Below, piece by piece: positions 8,001 through 14,466 of a stretch of 17,141 bases of DNA. The notes under the pieces are model-generated. The model saw only the letters and a program-made list of their open reading frames with translations. It was not told the DNA's origin and searched no databases. The DNA comes from Beroe ovata (taxonomy: Eukaryota; Ctenophora; Nuda; Beroida; Beroidae), in contig CAMPET010000084.1 in assembly GCA_946803715.1 (NCBI GenBank), positions 100,140-117,280 of the forward strand. Direction: 5' to 3'. Position 1 is the stretch's first letter, and the number at the start of each line of letters is the position of its first letter. A program made the position numbers and the translations under genes.

Positions 8001-10214
8001 TACTTCTATAGTTGTTTTTGATGACTGGAAGCACTAATCACTATTACTGCTCATACAAGCCAAACATTTTCTTCTCCATTGTTTTTTACTCATTCAAGAT
8101 GCTTCATTCTTATCTGGTCACTACAATAATGAAGATATTCCTTATAGCTGTTCTGACATCCAGATGAAATGTCCCTCCCTATCCTCACTACCTCTCTCCC
8201 CTATCCTCACCACCTCTCTCCCTATCCTCACCACCTCTCCCTCCCTCTGGCAGGAACGACAGAGGTACATGTCTCGTGACAACAACAAACTTTCCCACGT
8301 TTTGGAGCGAATGTACTGCGATCCCAGTCCATCAGTACCCAGGACCTGGACTAGCAAGAGAAGTCACGTGCTCAACCCAGCCTCAGAGGTGAGAACCAAT
8401 AACATTCACCCTCCCAAATTTCCTCAATTCCAACCTGTTTGTAATTGTCTGACGCAATATCTCCCTGCTTTGAGCTATGAGCTAGCTGTAGGTAGTTATT
8501 TCTTGGCACGGGCCCAACAAATTTTTTGATGCGGTTGTTTGAAACGTTTGCTCTTAACAATGGTTTCCATGTCACTATTGTGGTGGGCAATTGTGATTAA
8601 TGACGACACCACAGACAATAGTATCAATCTACCAAAGCTATTGATATTTTACACAATAAACCTCTATCTATGAATGTCTCTTTTCACGTCAACAAGAATT
8701 CCTCCTTGATCGTATAAACATTGTAGAAACATGATACATGCTTCTGCAACATGTGATTGTGTATCATATGCGGCCATGTTACACACACACACGTATTTCC
8801 AGGAACACAAGTATGTATCTGCTCAGATACCTCTCAACCAACGACCACACATCTCCACCATCATACGACTTCAAGATTCGGATTCCTGGAGAATCTTTGC
8901 AAAGTAAGTTATCTTTCCATGCAGAATGATGTCATTTCTCTTCAATCGGATAATTGCTGATGATATGTTGTATCCGTGATGCTTTACCGCACCTCTCTTA
9001 ATGAGACATGCCGGCCAGTACTTAGAAATCAGGCCCTGACTTTGGTTTGCGTCACGCGCGGAATATTTGTTTCGGAACAAGGCCCTGAAACTTGCGCGCG
9101 AGGGCAGGTGCGCGCGGAATGCTTCTAGCTGCCCGGCCATCTGGCTGCCTGGCCTGTTCTCAAGAATCCATTATCTTCAGATGGACATATTTTATTCATA
9201 TTTGAATGAATAATACCCGGGAAAATGTCAGCGGCCTGTGCAAATACTCGGAATTCAGTGTCATCATAATTGAATATGCGTAAATTTGTACCAGGATTTC
9301 TCAAATATTCATATGCCGGTAAATGCATTGTGACAACTTGTCTCTGCCGGAATGGAAATTGACATGATTCGGTGATTAACCTAGCTTAAATTCACAGAGA
9401 GTATCAGTTGTTGAATATGAAGAGTAACTCTGTAAAAGTCGGGTTATTCTGGTCTAGTTCACGATTAACGGATGAACAAGAGCCACTTGACAGAGGTAAG
9501 CAAATATTCGATAAAAATCTTGATCGCATTGCTACACAAGTGTTGCCCAATTTCACTTTTAAATCCATTTCAGATCGACTTGAGTCTAGTATGATGACAC
9601 ACGAATGCTACTATTTTGACCGGCATCTCAATGAGAAAAAACACGGTATCAACACACAAGTATTGTGCAAGGTAAGCCGCCGGATTCTTAGAATTTTGTC
9701 GTTTTTCACTACAATTAATGGTTGCTCCAATTTTGAAGTAACGCTTGTTTTGGCAACTTGGCTGATACACTTCGCTCTCTCCCCTCACTTCACGCACTCT
9801 GCAATTTCCTCACTTCACTCACTTCCCTCACTTCACTCATTCTCTCAGGTGGCATACGACACAACGGGTGGGCGGTGTGTGGTTGACGACCAGTACTGTC
9901 CAAATACCGTCCATATGGATGTCACGGTAAGGAGATATTTGTCACAATTTCGGTATTGGTTCACAAATTGAGTTGTGCTAAGATTCATATGTCTCTAAGG
10001 AATAGTTATCAGTCGTAAACGTAAGGCTAACACTTATTTTTTTCAGCACAAGGACGCCATAGTTCCCCTTTTCATCGTTTACTTCTCCACCCTACACCTC
10101 AACACAGCGACTTCCGGGTGTTCTAAGGACACTGCCTCCAAAACTGTTCCCCTCAAAATAGTGAATAAATCAGCGCCCGGAACACACACTGAATCGAACC
10201 TTAACTTCAAATAG
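1962..10214 (+). CDS. SH2-WWE-WWE-PARP-like (pseudo-ADP-ribosyltransferase) protein, 16 exons
   Basis: Proposed exons: 1962-2027, 2551-2705, 2911-3071, 4147-4254, 4699-4736, 6394-6465, 6682-6819, 7062-7181, 7588-7653, 7726-7887, 8254-8388, 8803-8903, 9398-9495, 9574-9671, 9849-9926, 10047-10214 (stop TAG 10212-10214). All introns are GT..AG and all phases match, giving about 587 residues. Domains in order: short acidic N-terminus (1-30), SH2 (about 30-127), WWE (about 136-188), Cys/His-rich linker (about 201-246), second WWE (about 254-350), pre-catalytic segment (363-407), ART-like fold (about 408-575). From family knowledge, SH2 binds phosphotyrosine and WWE domains bind ADP-ribose units of poly-ADP-ribose; the ART fold looks inactive. 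I infer an intracellular adaptor; there is no signal peptide or membrane segment. Least certain are the start (the frame is open back to 1935, so ATG 1962 could lie inside an exon with an acceptor near 1950), the exon 6394-6465 donor, and whether 7588-7653 is always included. Confidence 0.75.
2551..3071 (+). other. SH2 domain exons (2551-2705 and 2911-3071)
   Basis: The two exons join in phase 2 (donor GTGAGT at 2706, acceptor ending at 2910). The first gives the start of the SH2 fold, including SAEAEEYL-like helix A (actual reading SRSEAEEYLKGM) and the strand B motif GSYIVRPCSGG, which carries the invariant phosphotyrosine-binding Arg of the FLVR motif. The second gives MNHYLIRLEKG, with the strand D His next to Tyr as in canonical SH2 domains, then a helix B segment (LKSFLRAHSLYYLGL) and the closing VKLRIPI strand. 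Length (about 95 residues) is normal. The RPCSGGEN strand is also reminiscent of the SPT6-type SH2, but the overall pattern fits an ordinary SH2. Confidence 0.85.
3072..4146 (+). other. Intron 3 with (CA)n tract
   Basis: This intron of about 1.1 kb separates the SH2 and WWE exons. It holds a broken (CA)n microsatellite at about 3649-3718, interrupted by CCCCTC and one ambiguous base (n at 3687), which marks assembly uncertainty there. No exon is seen on either strand. Confidence 0.6.
3649..3718. repeat. (CA)n microsatellite with an ambiguous base
   Basis: CA dinucleotides are interrupted by TAC, a CCCCTC block with an N, and a GA step. The copy number is probably polymorphic and unreliable in assembly. 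Confidence 0.9.
4344..4438. repeat. Foldback (inverted) repeat, MITE-like
   Basis: ACATCACAC at 4346-4354 pairs with GTGTGATGT at 4427-4435, and GGTGCGTATT at 4361-4370 pairs with AATACGCACC at 4411-4420. The imperfect stem is about 35 bp on each side, around a loop containing CTCGGCTTCGCCTCGAG. It lies in the intron between the first two WWE exons. The shape suggests a small foldback transposon, but no target duplication was established. Confidence 0.65.
4459..4487. repeat. Perfect 10-bp hairpin
   Basis: CTTCATAATG (4459-4468) and CATTATGAAG (4478-4487) flank a 9-base loop, just downstream of the larger foldback element in the same intron. Confidence 0.7.
5099..5152. repeat. Direct repeat copy 1 (54 bp)
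   Basis: This copy is nearly identical (one mismatch seen) to 5455-5508, 356 bp away. It begins CTGCCACCCTTTCCGAGAAA and ends with ATTATATAGCG. It may be an end of a mobile element or a local duplication. Confidence 0.85.
5399..5443. repeat. (TG)n microsatellite
   Basis: GTGTGTATGTATGTGTG and following TG dinucleotides directly precede direct repeat copy 2. Confidence 0.85.
5455..5508. repeat. Direct repeat copy 2 (54 bp)
   Basis: Second copy of the repeat at 5099-5152; the only difference seen is AATACTGG versus AATAGTGG. The sequence between the copies contains a TG microsatellite and no coding signal. Confidence 0.85.
5847..5995. repeat. (GAGT)n-like low-complexity block
   Basis: Degenerate GAGT/GAGC/GTGA tetranucleotide units over about 150 bp. 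Open frames on both strands arise from the repeat and are not genes. Confidence 0.8.
6682..6819 (+). other. Cys/His-rich linker exon
   Basis: The acceptor is CCCCCAG ending at 6681 and the donor AAG|GTGGGT at 6820; the exon is phase 0 on both sides and 46 codons long. The reading contains GLCEKCTVRCVHPTLKH, that is C-x2-C-x3-C-x-H-x4-H, which could bind a metal, preceded by a basic QQIRMRKV stretch. No known family was recognised. It sits between the two WWE domains. Confidence 0.6.
7062..7887 (+). other. Second WWE domain exons (7062-7181, 7588-7653, 7726-7887)
   Basis: Exon 7062-7181 (40 codons) reads SVWEYYDGKDWRCFEYG, a clear WWE N-terminal half. Exon 7726-7887 contains WYIDLVNSKIVNVTAMKTY followed by SIRKR, matching the WWE C-terminal half (Y-x-I-D-L .. 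N-x-T .. R). The 22-codon exon 7588-7653 (.. FIQITRKLLRTP) lies between; with it the spacer is longer than usual for WWE. Either it is an insert, it is skipped (7181 to 7726 also joins in phase 0), or parts of two WWE copies are present. The gap 7654-7725 is only 72 bp, open in frame, and may be retained. Confidence 0.65.
7182..7587 (+). other. Intron inside second WWE region
   Basis: No exon or repeat is apparent. The 70-codon open frame at 7198-7410 has no recognisable domain and lies outside the phase-consistent model. Confidence 0.5.
7888..8253 (+). other. Intron with pyrimidine-rich tandem repeats
   Basis: The last ~85 bases (8171-8253) contain about three copies of a CCTATCCTCACCACCTCTCT-like unit that merge into the polypyrimidine tract of the acceptor CTGGCAG at 8253. 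Confidence 0.7.
8389..8802 (+). other. Intron upstream of the ART-like fold
   Basis: AT-rich with a short (CA)n run at 8781-8792 just before the acceptor TTTCCAG. I see nothing coding in it. Confidence 0.5.
8904..9397 (+). other. Intron with a GC-rich island
   Basis: A CpG- and GCGC-rich patch at about 9005-9160, with repeated GGCCAG/CGGCC/CAGGCC motifs, contrasts with the AT-rich surroundings and gives an open frame on the minus strand. It may be a short inserted repeat element; no borders could be set. Confidence 0.4.
9775..9848. repeat. CTCACTT pyrimidine repeat before an acceptor
   Basis: Repeats of CTTCACTCACTTCCCTCA fill the last third of the intron at 9672-9848 and form its polypyrimidine tract. 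Confidence 0.7.
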
Positions 10215-10464
10215 CATGAACTGGGTAATTATGAGAGTGGAAGATAACTAATAGCGCGATCGTTAAAGCAGAAAAAGTGCTTTATGGTGCGGTGTATATA
10301 GCATTGACGGATATTTTGTATATTTAACTATCACAATTTAATAATCGTGTATGAATATGAGGGTGTATGGTCGAAGGAGTTTTGAGAATCAAACCGAATG
10401 GCGCGTCACTAAAAACCTGCACGTGCAGAAAATGACGAAGGAACGAATTGCGGTCGCGCTGTGA

Positions 10465-10470
10465 AATAAA
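10465..10470 (+). terminator. Candidate poly(A) signal AATAAA
   Basis: AATAAA lies about 250 bases past the TAG at 10212 in a GAAATAAATG context. Another AATAAA occurs near 10671. Either could end the SH2-WWE-PARP-like transcript. Confidence 0.35.
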
Positions 10471-12264
10471 TGATTCTCTTGACTCTTTTTCATCCTGGCT
10501 GTATTGGATTATGTATCTCAAGAACCATTATCAAATTACGTTTCATTCTTCTCAGGTAACTATAATTATCATGGCAAAATTTGCTGACTTTATAGATCTC
10601 TAACCAGTATTTGGTCCGTTACGCGTCTAAGATATTGACTTGATTTGAGAAGGGGAAAGGTACACACTACAATAAATTATGTGTGATTCATGTATATTTT
10701 TTCAACACGGTCAATAGTCATCCAGTGAAATAAGATGGAACTTATAAATCGTGTCGAATTTTCCGTCTCGGTTTGGGTTGAAATGAGATGATGGATGCAT
10801 TCATCATAAAAGGGGTAAAGTAAATTTCATTCTTTAATTCAGTTAAACTCCATCGAATTAAGCTGAGTAAATCAAAAGGCTTGGCGTGTGAAATATTCTA
10901 CGTTTATAATATAGATAGAACAGGCAGGTTTTCTTTACCAAATACTCATCTTTTGGGAATCTCAGATATAAGTTCTGCTAATAGGAATTCATATTTCTAT
11001 GTTATTTAAATGTTATTTAACGAAAGATATTCTTGAGACCTACACTAGGATATGGATAGATTTTGATCTACCGTTGTGTAAGATAATATGTTGGTTTGTG
11101 AATAAATTTATTTAATCCATATTATGGTAAACAATTCAAAAGAAGCGCCTTATTGAGCTAATTCAATGCATTGAGTTGCATAGATCATAGCCTCGAAGTT
11201 TAAACAAGTTGAAGTAGTACGTGTGTAAAGATAAGGATCATATGTGGCCTTATTAGACAACTTTCCAAGTTTCCTTGATTTTTCATCAACTTCATCTTCC
11301 ACAAAACATTATCTTGCGTTTGAAAAGGGGGCGGTACAGTGTTTTTGAATTGATGACATGATCTCTAAATACTCAGTTGTTAAACACAATGATTCTGTCA
11401 TTTATTAATGCATTTCTAAAGTTCAATCACTTCAAACACAAGTGTTTTTACCTTTCTCTACATGAATTGGAATGTCTGAAGACATTGAGAATACTATATC
11501 GGAAAAAATAAATAACAACGAGTTTGATACAATTTAATCTACATATTCACAGTATGTACAAGTCTTACTCTAATAGAAATATATTCACCGGAAAAATTTT
11601 TCGGAAAAATGCCAGACAGTTGCGAAATAGACAACCGATCTAAACTCGATAGCTGTGGGAATTGAATTTAGGATTGAACCTACGTGTGAGCCCCTATATT
11701 TCCCGGGCCACCCATCAGGGTTTACAAATTATAATTCTTCAGGGTCATAAAAATGTCGGGGTCACAAGGTCATGTGGACATGAGAATGGATCAAATGAAA
11801 CTGTATCTATATCGTCTATACTACGCAGATTAACACATGGCTGTTGAAGAATATATGAATGTCTACCATCTTCAGACATATTATATTCAGATTCCACATG
11901 ATAGGAGGCTAATGCTTTCTCATACAAATACGAAATCCCACTCCAAATAAAACGTTCCCACTAGAGCAACCTGCTCATTACTCTGTCCATGTAGCACAGC
12001 AAGCTCTACGTTTCGATTCCGTCTTTGCATCGAGACGACAAGAAATCGAAAAAGAATCTTATCTCCTGCTCGCACTGAAATTCGAAACTTAGAGTTTAAT
12101 TGGGACTTATGACTTGCGGATTTTGAATTCAGATGATCATTTGAAATCAGTGTTGAGATATAAATAGATTTTGATTAAAACTATCCAAGCTCTTGCCACT
12201 TGGAGACCATACTGAGCCAATGGAATCGTGATTTTCGGTCATATGGTCGAAAAAAGTTCCCACA

Positions 12265-12335
12265 GTGCGCGCGAAGCGCATGTTACACTAAGTACAGAAA
12301 TTTTGTACTTTCCGCGCAATATTTCCGCCGCGCAC
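12265..12335. repeat. Nested foldback element
   Basis: GTGCGCG at 12265-12271 pairs with CGCGCAC at 12329-12335. Inside, AAGTACA at 12290-12296 pairs with TGTACTT at 12304-12310. GC-rich ends with a GCGCGAAGCGC palindrome stand out in AT-rich DNA, as in small non-autonomous foldback elements. Confidence 0.55.
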
Positions 12336-12964
12336 AACGCAAGCTACGAATTCTTGTGTGACGGACAGATTTGTCACACTCGCTATAAATCAAAGTCATA
12401 ATCACCTTCTGCTTGCTAGCGGATGTCAAGAGCATGTGTTCGTAGGATTGAAGCAACTTCTTGTTGTTGCTATTTGAATACCTGTAATGAACAAAGTCTA
12501 CATTCCCTGAATAACGATGAACGATTTGGTAACCGAATTTAAAACGTCATTCTTCGGTTTTTCGGCCGTATCGTGATTGGTGTTGTATGATGTCAATGTT
12601 TTTGGTAACCAAAGTTTGGTTCAACTGCCATTGTTTTATTTCCTATCTTCATACGAACCCTTGTAATATCTGGCTGAAGCACGAAGCTGCATTTTCCCGC
12701 TGCAGAACAAGCACCAAGCACGCTCGATTCACGAATGTTTGTGCTAACTGGAAATATTGGAGATTTCAATGTACCATTCCAAGGAATTTGGGAACATTCA
12801 ATTTATTTCTGTCTTGAATTGAAAATCTATGCCTTACCTCAGCATGAATCTTGAAAAGACCTCTAAAGTGATGAATGTGAGGAGGGGGTAGGGTGAGAAG
12901 TCGCATATTGACTATCTCAAATTGACACGTCTGGATAAGCCTGAAACAATACAGTGATTAAATT

Positions 12965-13403
12965 CTGACACCAATTTCATAGAATCACATGACGTATACA
13001 CCACTATACGTCACGACATACTGCTGACACCAATCCAAAACATTCCATTACGTATACACCCCTATACGTCACAGCATACCGCTGACACCATTTGAACATT
13101 CCATGACGTATACATCCCTATTATACGTCACAGGCTACAGCAAACTGCTGACACCATTTCATAGCATTCAATGACGTATACATCCCTATACGTCACAACA
13201 TACCGCTGACACCACTTGAACATTTCATGACGTATACATCCCTATACGTCACAGCATACCACTGACACCACTACACAACATTCCATGACGTATGCACCAC
13301 TCTACGTCACAGCAAACCGCTGACCCCACATTGTGATATTCCATGACTTAACGTCACATACCGCCACCAATTTCTAACATTCCATGACGGATATACCACT
13401 AAA
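12965..13403. repeat. ~59-bp tandem array with internal dyad TGACGTATA..TATACGTCA
   Basis: Units start with CTGACACC (or CTGACCCC) at 12965, 13024, 13082, 13148, 13206, 13262 and 13320, followed by a decayed partial unit near 13371. Spacing is 56 to 66 bp. Each good unit carries TGACGTATA - 6-base spacer - TATACGTCA, a 9-bp inverted repeat whose ends are CRE-like half sites (TGACGT). The arms stay complementary in most units; the seventh has lost most of the spacer. The array lies between the convergent gene ends. Confidence 0.9.
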
Positions 13404-13508
13404 GGAATTTAGAACTTTAGGGAAATTTAGAACTCGGAATCCGAGTGAACCTGTTACTCACGTAATAAGTTGACTCGCCGGCGACAACCTCATGTGCTTG
13501 GCAGGTCT

Positions 13509-13661
13509 GAGCAGGTCTGGTGGGACGACCAGACATACCGTCTGGAGAAGGGGTTTCAGTAGACACGGTCTGGAGACATAGCGGCGGGAGTTGGACATCG
13601 ATACCACGGTGTCAAGATAGGAGTGCGGAATCTGGGGATATTCAGCGTGTGGCTAAGATAG
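13509..13661 (+). pseudogene. Possible decayed exon fragment
   Basis: After a candidate acceptor (TTGGCAG ending at 13504), frame 13509 reads EQVWWDDQTYRLEKGFQ, then a TAG at 13560, then a protein-like continuation (.. HRYHGVKIGVRNLGIFSVWL) ending at a TAG at 13659. The aromatic/charged pattern looks more coding than its neighbours, but no family was recognised and the internal stop argues for a relic or chance. Confidence 0.2.
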
Positions 13662-13740
13662 TGAGGATAAAGGATTCTTTACTAACAACTGTCTCACTGA
13701 GATACGGTTCACAGGATTCGGTTTTTAGAGGTCGGTCTAG

Positions 13741-13786
13741 GAGTCTCATTTCATTCTGAAATGAGACTCAGAATGAAATGAGACTC
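13741..13786. repeat. Mutually exclusive perfect hairpins in the 3' region of the NDK-like gene
   Basis: GAGTCTCATTTCA (13741-13753) pairs with TGAAATGAGACTC (13757-13769) across a 3-base loop. Alternatively the 19 bases at 13741-13759 pair perfectly with 13768-13786. The element begins about 17 bases past the minus-strand stop at 13804, so it would be in the 3' UTR of that transcript. Confidence 0.8.
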
Positions 13787-13803
13787 GTGCACAAACGAAT
13801 GGA

Positions 13804-14466
13804 TCAAATGAATCTCACCCCTTCTGCCTGTAAATCGAGTGTATTCTCACAGCACAGTCCCCCTGGGAAGTACTCCTTCACATCCCGGACACTGTCTGCG
13901 TACGTTTGCGAGGCTGCGGGAGAAAAAAATGAATCCTACAGTGGGTTTCCCCCAAAACTCGAGTGATAACGAGTTTCCCACTACTCTATAATTCATCAAT
14001 TTCCGGCAACAGTTCTCACCGTAAAAATCATCTGGGTGCGATGCAAAGGACGCGCGTAATGAGAACTGATGACTCTTCTTGGCTTCCTTGAGATCACTGG
14101 GTCCGACAAGTTGACATAGCTTGTACACGGCATTCTCTGCTTGCACACAGAGAATGACTCTGTCATCACGTGACAGATATCCACCAATCAGAGTGAATTC
14201 TGAGGGATAGAGAAGGGGATGAAAAATTCCGGAGGGGAATACTTGCTTTTTTTCATACTTTCTATGCCTACCTGTTTTTTTCAAAATCTCTTATCACTTG
14301 TCAAATTAACCTTCCTGTTCCAATCTCTTGAGGATTTTCCCAAAATGCTGGACTTGAGATGTGATCAAGACTGACGGGATCAATCGAGGAGGGGATAGCA
14401 TTGATTTGAGGATCCCTTCCGACTGATAGACCAATCGTTCAGGGAGATCAGACAAATGGGTTCGAC
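13804..14466 (-). other. NDK-like segment D, C-terminal (exons 14466-14311, 14199-14020, 13913-13804)
   Basis: PSVLITSQVQHFGKILKRLE is followed by EFTLIGGYL, VILCVQAENAVYKLCQLVGP, SDLKEAKK, SLRASFASHPDDFYGAS and DVKEYFPGGLCC. This is the best NDK match in the window, with E-N-A-V, the L-V-G-P-x-D turn and S-L-R-A-x-F all in order. The loop that should hold the catalytic His reads DDFYGAS across the 14020/13913 junction, so Tyr occupies roughly the His site. The protein ends 23 codons after the NDK tail. Confidence 0.75.

Larger units (their letters stand above)
8254..10214 (+). other. PARP-type ADP-ribosyltransferase-like fold, catalytically degenerate
   Basis: Exon 8254-8388 supplies a pre-catalytic segment without a clear motif. 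Exon 8803-8903 reads HISTIIRLQDSDSWRIFAKE with the next exon, matching the I-x-R-I-Q-N-x-x-L-W start of PARP catalytic domains. Exon 9398-9495 gives KVGLFWSSSR where active PARPs have LFHGT; exon 9574-9671 gives HECYYFDRHLN where they have GxYFA, then QVLCKV, matching the F-L-C-R-V strand. Exons 9849-9926 and 10047-10214 give GRCVVDDQYCPN and AIVPLFIVYFSTLHL, matching the Y-D-S-V-V .. Y-P-E-Y-L-I end. The NAD-contacting His is replaced (W or S) and no Glu of the H-Y-E triad is visible, so transfer activity is unlikely; human PARP9 and PARP13 are known precedents. The C-terminal ~40 residues are a Ser/Thr/Lys-rich tail. Confidence 0.65.
10215..12964. other. Convergent intergenic region, no gene seen
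   Basis: This is AT-rich sequence between the two gene 3' ends. No exon with homology is seen on either strand. It contains a GGTTCAATCC string on the minus strand at about 11674-11683 that resembles a tRNA/SINE box B without a convincing box A or clover leaf, and a GC-rich foldback at 12265-12335. Confidence 0.5.

Noticed and set aside
8164-8529. 121-codon + strand frame.
   Set aside because: Only 8254-8388 fits the spliced gene; the front is the pyrimidine repeat and the rest is intron past a good GTGAGA donor.
9408-9971. A single 187-codon uninterrupted CDS.
   Set aside because: It contains the ART-like exons but runs through two GT..AG introns, one of them a CTCACTT repeat; splicing gives a better PARP match. 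Kept as an isoform possibility.
11650-11740. tRNA or tRNA-derived SINE on the minus strand.
   Set aside because: GGTTCAATCC resembles box B, but no good box A at the right distance and no acceptor or anticodon stem could be folded.
12965-13403. CRISPR array.
   Set aside because: Units are degenerate end to end with no unique spacers between constant repeats, and the context is eukaryotic.
13847-14284. 145-codon continuous minus-strand CDS.
   Set aside because: Only 14020-14199 is coding in that frame; the ends are intron, and splicing restores the NDK tail in another frame.
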